Positions 1 to 6,436 of a DNA stretch of 10,524 nt are shown here, in pieces. Both the position numbers and the translations under genes were made by a program. The stretch spans positions 1-10,524 of the forward strand of contig JAFWBZ010000384.1 in assembly GCA_017537105.1 (NCBI GenBank), written 5' to 3'. A model generated the notes under the pieces. The model worked only from the letters and a program-made list of their open reading frames with translations, made no database searches and was not told the origin of the DNA. Numbering within the stretch: position 1 is the first letter of the stretch; each line of letters opens with the position of its first letter. Origin of the DNA: Clostridia bacterium. Its GTDB lineage: Bacteria > Bacillota > Clostridia > Christensenellales > Aristaeellaceae.

Positions 1-256
1 ACTGATTGGTGAAGGAGAAGGCTTTGATGAGTCGGACGTACGCCATGCCCCGGACGTCGCTGTCCGGAATGCGATCCAGCTTCTCGCTCAAGTCCTGCCA
101 CTTTTCGGTGGGATAGAGTGCGATGGCGTTGAACTCGTTGTTCAGGCCGATGGTGAAGTGGTCGCCCAGCGCCTCGCGATAGGCCGCGGGAATGGTTACC
201 CGGCCCTTGGGATCAATATTATGCGTATAGTTCCCGGAAAATTCAGCGCCCGGCAT
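1..256 (-). CDS. mraZ: Transcriptional regulator MraZ, 5' part (3' end outside window)
   Basis: MraZ is a DNA-binding protein with two AbrB/SpoVT-like halves; it usually represses the division and cell-wall (dcw) cluster that it heads. The 85 visible residues begin MPGAEFSGNYTHNIDPKG and hold the first conserved signature, DPKGRVTIPAAYREAL (residues about 15-30), followed by the typical LYPTEKW stretch. Family members are about 140-150 residues, so roughly the C-terminal 40% lies beyond base 1. The ATG at 256-254 is preceded by GGAAGGAG, which supports this start. The gene is divergent from lexA and reads out of the window, so mraW/rsmH and the rest of the dcw cluster are expected to the left (inference). 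Its promoter carries candidate MraZ boxes, suggesting autoregulation. Identification is firm; function is by family. Confidence 0.95.
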   Translation of the reverse strand, partial: MPGAEFSGNYTHNIDPKGRVTIPAAYREALGDHFTIGLNNEFNAIALYPTEKWQDLSEKLDRIPDSDVRGMAYVRLIKAFSFTNQ

Positions 257-310
257 CTGCTCCACTCCTTCCCGCCTGCGGCCTTGATGGGGATTTTCCA
301 CCCTTCAGTC

Positions 311-345
311 TCCCACATTATACCACATCATGGTTCTTTCTGCCA
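311..345 (-). promoter_or_regulatory. mraZ promoter with MraZ-box-like repeats
   Basis: Read on the minus strand, TGGTATAAT (325-317) is an extended -10 element, TGN plus a perfect TATAAT. The -35 position is poor (TGGCAG, 345-340), which fits an extended -10 promoter. TGGCA (345-341), TGGTA (325-321) and TGGGA (315-311) lie in 10-bp register, with the repeat expected near 335 missing. Known MraZ sites are TGGGN repeats spaced 10 bp apart, so bound MraZ would cover the -10 itself. The -10 call is strong; operator function is inference. Confidence 0.65.
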
Positions 346-454
346 CTCTTTGACACTTATTTCATAGATTCTTCTCAATTTGTCACATTCCGGGCGAGAA
401 ATGCGCATGCATCGGCGTCCCGCGCCGCGCAGGGCAGCCCCTTGAAAAATCCAT

Positions 455-476
455 GAAAAAAACGCCTTTCCGGCGT
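455..476 (-). terminator. Terminator-like hairpin in the mraZ-lexA gap
   Basis: On the minus strand ACGCC-GGAAA-GGCGT (476-462) forms a 5-bp GC-rich stem with a 5-nt loop and is followed at once by TTTTTTT, the form of an intrinsic terminator. It points toward mraZ but lies about 130 bases upstream of the mraZ -10, on the mraZ side of the lexA promoter. It would stop antisense transcription leaving lexA, or a short RNA not recognised here. The stem is short. Confidence 0.45.
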
Positions 477-484
477 CAAATTGC

Positions 485-498
485 AGAACATATGTTTG
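485..498 (+). promoter_or_regulatory. LexA operator (SOS box)
   Basis: AGAACATATGTTTG matches the Gram-positive SOS consensus CGAACRNRYGTTYG at 13 of 14 positions; only the first base differs. The core AACATATGTT is a perfect palindrome. It overlaps the proposed lexA -35 element, so LexA would repress its own gene, as is usual in the family. The match is seen directly; binding is inferred. Confidence 0.85.
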
Positions 499-524
499 CA
501 TTTTGTCGAAAGGTGTGCTATAAT
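496..524 (+). promoter_or_regulatory. lexA promoter
   Basis: TATAAT at 519-524 is a perfect -10 preceded by TG at 516-517 (extended -10). At 17 bp spacing the -35 is TTGCAT (496-501), only a half match, and it lies partly inside the SOS box. Transcription would begin near 531, giving a leader of about 50 bases before the lexA ATG. Confidence 0.75.
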
Positions 525-579
525 GGGGGCAATAAGGATTTCTTTCCCCGCGAAAACAGTCGAAACGTGGAGGTGCGGC

Positions 580-1194
580 ATGCGTTCATCCCAGCAAAAC
601 CAGCAGAAGATCTTGGATTTCATCAAGCGCGAGATCGATTTGAAGGGCTATCCCCCGTCGGTGCGGGAGATCTGCGCCGCGGTGGGCCTGAAGTCCACCT
701 CCACGGTGCACGCCCACCTGAACCACCTGGAGGAGCAGGGGCTCATCCGGCGCGATTCCACCAAGCCCCGGGCGCTGGAGGTGCTGGACGGCTCCCACCA
801 GCGCGGGCGCAGCGTACCGCTGGTGGGCCGCATCACCGCCGGGCAGCCGGTGCTGGCGGTGGAGAACATCGAGGACTACCTCGTCCTTCCCCAGAGCATG
901 CTGGGGCAGGATGACCTGTTCTGCCTGCGGGTGTCCGGCGAGAGCATGATCGAGGCGGGCATCCTGGACGGCGACATCGTGGTGCTGCGGCAGCAGAGCA
1001 CCGCCGAGAACGGCGAGATCGTGGCGGCCATGGTGGAAAGCGAAGTCATGGACGAGGGCGAGGCCACGCTGAAGCGCATCTTCTATGAGGACGGCCGCGT
1101 GCGGCTCCAGCCTGAAAACAGCACCATGGAGCCGATCTACGCCGACCGCGCCGATGTGCTGGGCAAGCTGGTGGCGCTGATCCGCCAGTTCTGA
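580..1194 (+). CDS. lexA: SOS repressor LexA
   Basis: LexA represses DNA-damage genes and cleaves itself when RecA filaments form. The 204-residue protein has the usual length. The winged-helix DNA-binding domain occupies about residues 1-70 (YPPSVREICAAVGLKSTSTV recognition region at 24-43). The S24-type peptidase domain follows: self-cleavage bond Ala87-Gly88 (GRITAGQP), nucleophile Ser122 in SGESMI, and the general-base Lys165 in EATLKRIF. All key residues are present, so the repressor should be functional. The frame is open further upstream, to the -35 area, but the ATG at 580 is chosen because GTGGAGG lies just before it and the promoter at 519-524 lies inside the longer frame. An SOS box overlaps the promoter, indicating autoregulation. 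The GH3 gene follows after 95 bases. Confidence 0.97.
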   Translation: MRSSQQNQQKILDFIKREIDLKGYPPSVREICAAVGLKSTSTVHAHLNHLEEQGLIRRDSTKPRALEVLDGSHQRGRSVPLVGRITAGQPVLAVENIEDYLVLPQSMLGQDDLFCLRVSGESMIEAGILDGDIVVLRQQSTAENGEIVAAMVESEVMDEGEATLKRIFYEDGRVRLQPENSTMEPIYADRADVLGKLVALIRQF

Positions 1195-1220
1195 CGGCGG
1201 CACCGTGCCGACAGCGGTTC

Positions 1221-1235
1221 GCCCGCGAATCGGGC
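1221..1235 (+). other. Small hairpin in the lexA-nagZ gap
   Basis: GCCCG-CGAAT-CGGGC is a 5-bp GC stem 27 bases after the lexA stop. It is followed by ACAATAAAATG rather than a T run, so it is a poor terminator and may only stabilise the lexA 3' end. No convincing promoter for the next gene is visible, so read-through from lexA is likely. Confidence 0.3.
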
Positions 1236-1289
1236 ACAATAAAATGCGGTCCCGCGCAATGCACGAGACCGATCATGGAGTGATCTGAC

Positions 1290-2426
1290 ATGCGAAGGAT
1301 TTCCCTCACCCGGGCGCTCGCCGGCCTGACGGCGCTATTGATGCTGATGGCTCCGCTGGCGCTGGCGGAGCAGGCCATGACGCCGGAATCGCTGCTGGCG
1401 CAGATGACGCTGCGGCAGAAGGTGGGCCAGCTGTTCCTGATCCGTCCGGAGCACTTGAGCCTCAACAGCGAGAAGAAGCGCACTGGCGGTGGGCACACCG
1501 CCGTCAACGACGCCATGCGCCGCGCCTACGCCGACTATCCCGTGGGCGGCTTCGTGCTGTTCGCCGGCAACATCAGCGATCCGAAGCAGCTGAAGGCCTT
1601 CACCCGGGATCTCAAGTTGCTGGGCTCGATCCCCTCCATCGTCTCGGTGGACGAGGAGGGCGGCCGCGTGCTGCGGGTAGCCTCCAACGAGAAGTTCAAG
1701 ATCCGCAAGATGGTGAGCATGTCCGAGGTGGGCAAGACCGGCGATCCGGAGAACGCCCGCAAGGTGGGCGGCTACCTGGGCAACTACCTGCGCGAGTACG
1801 GCTTTAACCTGGACCTCGCCCCAGTGACGGACGTCCGCTCCAACCCCAAGAACTCGGTGATCGGCAATCGCGCCTTCAGCAGCGATCCGCAGCTGGTGTC
1901 CCGCATGGTGGCCTCCTTCATCGAGGGCATGCACGGACAGCGGGTGCGCACCTGCCTGAAACACTTCCCCGGCCACGGCGGCACCGCCGGCGACACCCAC
2001 GCGGGCTACGTCGCGCTGGAAAAGACCTGGGACGAGCTTCTGCAGCTGGAGCTGATCCCCTTCATCGACAATCTCGCCGCGGCGGACGTGATCATGCTGG
2101 GGCACATCTCCCTGCCCAATGTCACCGACGACGGCCTGCCCGCCTCGCTTTCAAAGCAGATCATCACGGATCGCCTGCGCGGAGAGCTGGGATACCAGGG
2201 CCTGGTGACCACGGACGCATTGGAGATGGGCGCGATCACGAAAACCTACACCTCAGCGGAGGCCGCGGTGCTCGCGCTGGACGCCGGCGTGGACCTGCTG
2301 ATGATGCCCGCCTACCTCCCCGGCGCCTTCGACGGCGTGGTGGAGGCGGTGCAGGACGGCCGGATCCCCGAGGCGCGGCTGGACGAGAGCGTGCTGCGCA
2401 TCCTGCGCATGAAGATGAACCAGTAG
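1290..2426 (+). CDS. nagZ: Secreted GH3 beta-N-acetylhexosaminidase (NagZ-like)
   Basis: Glycoside hydrolase family 3 enzymes of the NagZ group release N-acetylglucosamine from muropeptides during cell-wall turnover. The 378-residue protein starts with a signal peptide (MRRISLTR, hydrophobic core about 9-25, ALA cleavage near residue 26) with no lipobox cysteine, so it is predicted to be secreted. NagZ marks seen: DEEGGRVLR (121-129), GNRAFSSDP (192-200), KHFPGHG (224-230), the Asp-His catalytic pair D235/H237 in GDTH, and the nucleophile D309 in VTTDALEMGAI. These separate it from GH3 beta-glucosidases, which lack the KHFPGHG loop. Its length is near that of single-domain NagZ plus a leader; no C-terminal domain is present. 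GGAGTGAT precedes the ATG. It lies 95 bases after lexA and may share its transcript. The exact substrate (free muropeptide, peptidoglycan or host glycans) is not shown by the sequence. Confidence 0.9.
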   Translation: MRRISLTRALAGLTALLMLMAPLALAEQAMTPESLLAQMTLRQKVGQLFLIRPEHLSLNSEKKRTGGGHTAVNDAMRRAYADYPVGGFVLFAGNISDPKQLKAFTRDLKLLGSIPSIVSVDEEGGRVLRVASNEKFKIRKMVSMSEVGKTGDPENARKVGGYLGNYLREYGFNLDLAPVTDVRSNPKNSVIGNRAFSSDPQLVSRMVASFIEGMHGQRVRTCLKHFPGHGGTAGDTHAGYVALEKTWDELLQLELIPFIDNLAAADVIMLGHISLPNVTDDGLPASLSKQIITDRLRGELGYQGLVTTDALEMGAITKTYTSAEAAVLALDAGVDLLMMPAYLPGAFDGVVEAVQDGRIPEARLDESVLRILRMKMNQ

Positions 2427-2466
2427 CGTGCCGGGCTGCCCGCCCGAAAACATCGTGGGCATCGCC

Positions 2467-2520
2467 CCGATGCTCTTCCTAAAGCATCGGCCCCCGTTCA
2501 CAGGGAACGGGGGCCGGCGT
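2467..2520 (+). terminator. Tandem hairpins / terminator after nagZ
   Basis: Two stems follow the GH3 gene. CCGATGCT (2467-2474) pairs with AGCATCGG (2483-2490). GGCCCCCGTTC (2489-2499) pairs perfectly with GAACGGGGGCC (2505-2515) around loop ACAGG. The second is an 11-bp GC-rich stem, then GGCGTTTTGC, a short T tract that begins a few bases late. It separates two convergent genes. On the minus strand no T run follows either stem, so it serves the plus strand best. Confidence 0.75.
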
Positions 2521-2532
2521 TTTGCGTGGTCC

Positions 2533-3213
2533 TTACAGCTTGTCGTACTCGTTGCACATCGGGTGCAGCATCGGCTCGTCCTCCTCGATGGTGGGGAACC
2601 GCGCCGTCTTCTCCATGAAGTAGTTGTCAGTCAAATCGTCGTTGACCTTGGAGACCTCGCCGCAGATCAGGTCGCCGGTGCCCGGCTTGGGCCCGAAGAT
2701 GTGGGCCAGGTAGGGCGTCAGGGTGATGCTGTTGCCCGGGGCCACCAGGATCTCCTCGCCGGCCTTGTAGGTGCGCTTGATGCCGTCCTGATAGACCTCG
2801 ACATCCGTCTCCAGCTGCTCGCCGGTCTTGGGATCGGCGTTCCACAGGAACACCTGCAGCGTGCCCGCCGCGCGGTTGATGATGTCCTCGGTCTTGTTGA
2901 CGTGGTAGTGCTTGGGCAGGCGCTGGCCGTCCTTCATGATCAGGTACTTCTCGCAATAGGGCACGCCCGCGTCGGGATCCGCGTAGCTGCCGTTGCGCAC
3001 GGTGTACAGCACGGTGCCGATGGTGTTGAAGTCGCCGCAGCCGTAGTCGGTGATGTCCCAGCCCAGCATCAGCTTTTTGATGACGTCGATCTCGTCTTTG
3101 TGGGCCCTCCACTCGTCCGGGGACCAGTTGGAATACTCCGGCAGAGAGATGCAGTTGGCCTTCATGAACTCCTTTGCCCAGCGAATCGCACCATTCACTT
3201 CAGAACGCTTCAC
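2533..3213 (-). CDS. D-lyxose isomerase family protein (cupin sugar isomerase)
   Basis: This cupin-fold, metal-dependent family interconverts D-lyxose and D-xylulose and often D-mannose and D-fructose. The 226-residue protein has the family length. The metal site is visible: H102 and H104 in KHYHVNKTEDIINRAAGTL, E109 in the same stretch, and H171 in LAHIFGP. The DIINR segment is typical of the family. The start is a GTG at 3213-3211, chosen because an excellent ribosome binding site, AAAGGAGGAAG, lies just upstream and no better ATG is near. It is the last gene of the sugar operon, 18 bases after the mutarotase-like gene, so the two are probably translated together. Context implies that it acts in the cytoplasm on the sugar brought in by the transporter. 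Family assignment is strong; lyxose as the true substrate is uncertain. Confidence 0.88.
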   Translation of the reverse strand: MKRSEVNGAIRWAKEFMKANCISLPEYSNWSPDEWRAHKDEIDVIKKLMLGWDITDYGCGDFNTIGTVLYTVRNGSYADPDAGVPYCEKYLIMKDGQRLPKHYHVNKTEDIINRAAGTLQVFLWNADPKTGEQLETDVEVYQDGIKRTYKAGEEILVAPGNSITLTPYLAHIFGPKPGTGDLICGEVSKVNDDLTDNYFMEKTARFPTIEEDEPMLHPMCNEYDKL

Positions 3214-3231
3214 GTTGTCTTCCTCCTTTGA

Positions 3232-3567
3232 TTATCCTTCCGTCTCTTCAGGGGTCAGGGCGTACACCTGCAGCAGATCCTGCCAGAAGGTTTCGCCCGG
3301 CAGCGGCTGCTGGCACTCGCCGGTTACGCGCAGCCACTCCTTGTACGCAGGACTATTATACAACGGCGCATCGTCGCCGTCAAATTCATTGTACTGAAAC
3401 AGGTAGGTCGTGCCGGCGATCTCCTTGACGAAGATCTCGCACTTGCGAAAGCCGCAGGCCTTCATCAGGTTTCGGATCTCGTCGGGCTGGTTCTGATGCA
3501 GCTCGATGTAACGGTCCAGCATGCCCTCCTTGATGGCGATGATACACCCGGTCTTCTTGATTCCCAT
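3232..3567 (-). CDS. L-rhamnose mutarotase (RhaM/YiiL) family protein
   Basis: RhaM-type enzymes are small dimeric ferredoxin-like proteins that interconvert alpha and beta anomers of L-rhamnose. The 111-residue protein (MGIKKTGCII start) shows the family pattern: RYIELHQNQPDEIRNLMKACG (20-40), where H24 lines up with the catalytic histidine of E. coli RhaM, then SPAYKEWL (72-79) and a closing LLQVYAL (98-104). The frame is open another 16 codons upstream, but the ATG at 3567-3565 follows GGGAGGACAACGC and gives the normal length. It lies between the ATPase gene (51-base gap) and the lyxose isomerase gene (18-base gap). An anomer-exchanging enzyme beside an importer and isomerase suggests it supplies the anomer the isomerase uses. 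No rhamnose isomerase, kinase or aldolase is present, so a rhamnose-specific name is not justified. Confidence 0.85.
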   Translation of the reverse strand: MGIKKTGCIIAIKEGMLDRYIELHQNQPDEIRNLMKACGFRKCEIFVKEIAGTTYLFQYNEFDGDDAPLYNSPAYKEWLRVTGECQQPLPGETFWQDLLQVYALTPEETEG

Positions 3568-3618
3568 GCGTTGTCCTCCCTTTGCGAGTCGATATGGCGC
3601 GGCGGCCCGCCGCAAACG

Positions 3619-5133
3619 TCAGATGAACACCTTGCCGATCTCCGCGCTGATCTCGGCGCCGGGGCGGGCGAAGAAGTCCTCGCCAACCAGCTCCTGCACG
3701 ATCTTCTTCTCCTTGAAGATCAGCATGCGGCGCGCCAGAGAGATGATCTCGTTCATGTCGGAGGAGATCAGGATGATGGCCTTCTTCTCCTTGGCCGCCA
3801 GGTCCCAGATCAGGTCGTGGATGTATTCCTTGGCACCGATGTCCACGCCGACGGTGGGCTCGTCGATCACGAGGACGTCGCAGCCCACGGAAAGCCACTT
3901 GGAGATGGCCACCTTCTGCTGGTTGCCGCCGGAGAGGCTGGAGGCCTTCAGGTTCGCGGTGGGCGTCTTGATCTCCAGCCGGCGGACAAACCGGTCGGCG
4001 TTCTTGTCCTCCAGGTTGGGCTTGATCAGCGGCAGCACATTGCTGACATAGAACTGCCGGAGCGTGTTCAGGTTGATGTTCATCTTGATGGTGTCTTCCA
4101 GGAAGAGGCCCTCCTCCTTGCGGTTCTCGGTGATGTACCCGATGCCGTGCTTGTGCAGGCTGTCCGCAAAGGTGGCGGTGTTGATGCGCTTGCCGTCCAG
4201 GTAGACCTCGCCGGAATCCATCTTGTCGATGCCCAGCACCGTTCGCGCCAGCTCGCTGCGCCCGGAGCCCACCAGGCCGTAGAAGCCGAGGATCTCGCCC
4301 TTGCGCACGTAGAAGTTCAAGTCCTCCAAGCCGTGCAGATGCGAGCAGATGTGCTTCGCCTCCAGGGCAACAGGGTTGTTCTCCGCGTCCAGGCGGCCCC
4401 GGTAGGAGATGTTGGACTCGCGGCCGATCATCATCTTGATGATCTGCTGCTTGGTCAAGCCCTTCGTCTCCCCGGTGCCGATGTACTGCCCGTCGCGGAA
4501 TACGGTGACTTTATCGCAGATCTCCATGACCTCTTCCAGCTTGTGGGACACGAAGATCATAATGACGTTTTTCTTCTTCAGCTCGCGCACGAGGTCGAAG
4601 AGCATGTTCGCCTCATACTGCGTGAGACTCGAGGTGGGCTCGTCCAGCATCAGCACCTTTGCGTTGGCCGACAGGGCCTTGGCGATCTGGATCAGCTGCT
4701 TGTGGGCGGCGCTCAGCTTCATGACCGGCGTCATCGGATCGAAGTCCAGGCCCACCATTTCCATGTACACGCGCGCCGTCTCGCGGACCTTTTTCCAGTT
4801 CACAAAGCCCATTTTGGTGAACTGGTCCATCTTGTCCAGCACGATGTTTTCGGCAATGCTGCTCTCGGGAATCAGGTTGATCTCCTGGTTCACGATGCTG
4901 ATGCCATTGCGGACGGCATCCTTATAGTCGTGCAGCTTCATGACCTTGCCGTCCAGGACGACCTCGCCCTGGTCGGCGTGGTAAATGCCGCAGACGATCT
5001 TCATCAACGTGGATTTGCCGGCACCGTTTTCGCCCAGTATCGCATGGATCTCACCTTCGTGGAATTCCGCGGAGATGTTCCTCAGCGCCTTGACGCCGCC
5101 AAAGGATTTGGATATGTTTTTCAGTTCCAGCAT
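3619..5133 (-). CDS. Sugar ABC transporter double-ATPase (RbsA/MglA/XylG type)
   Basis: This is the cytoplasmic ATPase of a CUT2-type monosaccharide importer, two nucleotide-binding domains in one chain. Of 504 residues, the first domain has Walker A GENGAGKST (34-42), a divergent signature LSAAHKQ (140-146), Walker B LMLDEP (161-166) and H-loop H197. The second has the degenerate P-loop GLVGSGRSE typical of this family (286-294), a canonical signature LSGGNQQ (400-406) and Walker B LVIDEP (421-426). The length is normal. The ATG at 5133 is preferred over one 21 bases earlier because GGAGG lies 6 bases before it. It follows the binding-protein gene after 152 bases that hold strong hairpins. 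With one ATPase chain carrying both domains, the single permease probably acts as a homodimer (family knowledge). Confidence 0.95.
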   Translation of the reverse strand: MLELKNISKSFGGVKALRNISAEFHEGEIHAILGENGAGKSTLMKIVCGIYHADQGEVVLDGKVMKLHDYKDAVRNGISIVNQEINLIPESSIAENIVLDKMDQFTKMGFVNWKKVRETARVYMEMVGLDFDPMTPVMKLSAAHKQLIQIAKALSANAKVLMLDEPTSSLTQYEANMLFDLVRELKKKNVIMIFVSHKLEEVMEICDKVTVFRDGQYIGTGETKGLTKQQIIKMMIGRESNISYRGRLDAENNPVALEAKHICSHLHGLEDLNFYVRKGEILGFYGLVGSGRSELARTVLGIDKMDSGEVYLDGKRINTATFADSLHKHGIGYITENRKEEGLFLEDTIKMNINLNTLRQFYVSNVLPLIKPNLEDKNADRFVRRLEIKTPTANLKASSLSGGNQQKVAISKWLSVGCDVLVIDEPTVGVDIGAKEYIHDLIWDLAAKEKKAIILISSDMNEIISLARRMLIFKEKKIVQELVGEDFFARPGAEISAEIGKVFI

Positions 5134-5156
5134 AATGTGCCTCCGATCCGGCATGC

Positions 5157-5178
5157 GCCGGTTTCCGGGGAAACCGGC
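5157..5178 (-). other. Intercistronic hairpin upstream of the ATPase gene
   Basis: GCCGGTTTCC and GGAAACCGGC form a perfect inverted repeat with a 2-base centre. It lies 24 bases upstream of the ATPase start codon and close to its ribosome binding site. No T run follows, so it is not an intrinsic terminator. It could slow 3' decay of upstream mRNA or modulate ATPase translation. Confidence 0.6.
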
Positions 5179-5228
5179 CTGTTCAGGGGCGTCGTCCGCC
5201 TGCGGCGGTCCGCCGATGGAAAGAACGG

Positions 5229-5255
5229 CCGGGCGAGCGGGATGCGCCCGCCCGG
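5229..5255 (-). other. Intercistronic hairpin after the binding-protein gene
   Basis: In the minus-strand RNA, CCGGGCGGGCG pairs with CGCTCGCCCGG, an 11-bp stem with one G-U pair and loop CATCC. It begins 30 bases after the stop codon of the binding-protein gene. A weakly T-rich stretch (CCGTTCTTTCC) follows, so partial termination is possible. Such hairpins often keep the binding-protein mRNA more abundant than the downstream genes. Confidence 0.6.
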
Positions 5256-5285
5256 CAGGATCTGCGTTCAGGGAATGGGTCGGGA

Positions 5286-6356
5286 TTATTCGGGCTGCTT
5301 CAGCACGTCGGTCTCCAGGGAAGCGATCATCTGCATGGCGGCCGCCTCGATGTCGGTCTGCCAGGAATCCTGGTTCTCAGCGGTGATGAAGATGTAGCCG
5401 GTATCCACGTGGGCGCCCCAGTTGATGGGCTCCCAGCCGTCGGCCAGGTACATCAGGATCAGCGGGGAGACATAGCCCATGGCCCAGCCGTTCTGGGACA
5501 CGGTGTGGTCGACATAGCCGTTGGCGATGCCTTCCATGACCTCGACGCCCTGGTCCATGGTGGCGCAGAAGATGTGGTCGGCGTCGGGATTGACGGCGTA
5601 GTAGTCCGCCATGGCGGTGGCCAGGCCCGCGGAAGCGGTGCCGCCGGTGGCGATGATGCCCTTCACGCCGGCGTTGGCGGCCAGCGCATCGGATACCTTT
5701 TCATGGCCCTGGGCAGCGGTGGTGATGTCGGCCAGGGTCTGCACGATGGAAACGTTCGGATACTCCGCGACGGCGTCCTCCACGCCCTGCTGGCGCTTCT
5801 GGGTGTTCACGTCGCCCAGCTGCTCGAGCACGTCGATGATGGTGCCTTCCTCGCCCATCTCCTCGATCAGCTTCAGGGTGGAGTTGTAGGCCTGAACATA
5901 CACGTTGGAGCACAGGGTCATCGCGGACTCCTGAGGATCATCCACCAGGCCGGCATAGTTGACGACCTTCGCGCCGCTGTCATACAGGTCCTTGTAGAGC
6001 GCGTTGGCGCCGGAGGTATCCGCGCCAAAGATGTAGAACAGGTCGTAGCCCTGGGCGCGCAGGCCTTCGCAGGTCTGGTTCTCGACGTCCTGGGTCCACT
6101 CGGTGCCCACACGCCACTCGACGTGCTGGCCGAAGTCCTTCTCAAAGGCCTCCAGGCCCTGGAGCACATAGTTGTCAAAGAATACGTCGGGCGCGGGCCA
6201 GTAGCAGACGAGCTTGTATTCGTCGCCTTTGAATTCCCAGCTCAGGTTCTCACGGGCAGTGTTGGTGTCCACGTTCACCTCGGTGGTGCTCTCGGCGAAG
6301 GCAGCAACGCTGAAGAGCATCATGAGGGCCAGCAGAAGGGATACGAGCTTCTTCAT
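5286..6356 (-). CDS. Sugar ABC transporter substrate-binding protein (Peripla_BP_4-like)
   Basis: This is the extracytoplasmic receptor of the importer. The 356-residue protein has a clear signal peptide (MKKLVSLLLALMMLFSVAAF, AFA cleavage near residue 21). There is no lipobox cysteine, unusual for a Gram-positive binding protein. The mature part has the periplasmic-binding-protein type I fold pattern: a first strand YKLVCYWPAP, GLEAFEKDFG, a hinge-side IFGADTSGANALYKDL, and later GIIATGGTASAGLATAMADY followed by HIFCATMDQGVEVMEGIANGYVDHTVSQNGWAMGY. The last is the usual sequence in which the conserved Asp of the second lobe contacts sugar. The ATG at 6356 has a near-perfect ribosome binding site (AAAGGAGGATG); the frame runs further upstream into the permease gene but that is not coding in this frame. 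It follows the permease after 80 bases. Ligand is not identifiable by eye; aromatic residues (Y, W, F) near the mature N-terminus may stack on a sugar. Confidence 0.9.
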   Translation of the reverse strand: MKKLVSLLLALMMLFSVAAFAESTTEVNVDTNTARENLSWEFKGDEYKLVCYWPAPDVFFDNYVLQGLEAFEKDFGQHVEWRVGTEWTQDVENQTCEGLRAQGYDLFYIFGADTSGANALYKDLYDSGAKVVNYAGLVDDPQESAMTLCSNVYVQAYNSTLKLIEEMGEEGTIIDVLEQLGDVNTQKRQQGVEDAVAEYPNVSIVQTLADITTAAQGHEKVSDALAANAGVKGIIATGGTASAGLATAMADYYAVNPDADHIFCATMDQGVEVMEGIANGYVDHTVSQNGWAMGYVSPLILMYLADGWEPINWGAHVDTGYIFITAENQDSWQTDIEAAAMQMIASLETDVLKQPE

Positions 6357-6436
6357 GGGGTCATCCTCCTTTAAAATGATTCGTTTTTCTATAACAGGGA
6401 CCGCGATCCCCGCTATTTCCCATTGGATTTGGCCCT

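Noticed and set aside
158..367. Small plus-strand frame opposite mraZ
   Set aside because: It overlaps the mraZ coding region and promoter in antisense and has no ribosome binding site or motif.
481..579. N-terminal extension of LexA
   Set aside because: The extra 33 codons cover the SOS box, the -10 and the leader, and LexA proteins start at the MRSSQQNQQK position.
2428..3231. Plus-strand open frame after nagZ
   Set aside because: It runs through the terminator hairpins and then antisense to the lyxose isomerase gene; no motif.
3232..3567. Naming the mutarotase gene rhaM and the operon a rhamnose operon
   Set aside because: No rhamnose isomerase, rhamnulokinase or aldolase is present, and the family is used with other sugars.
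3496..5397. Long plus-strand open frame of 633 codons
   Set aside because: It lies antisense to the ATPase and mutarotase genes, has no family motifs, is rich in His, Val, Asp and Gln as expected of a mirror frame in GC-rich DNA, and has no ribosome binding site.
5409..6374. Plus-strand open frame over the binding-protein gene
   Set aside because: It is antisense to a well supported gene with signal peptide and ribosome binding site, and shows only low-complexity composition.
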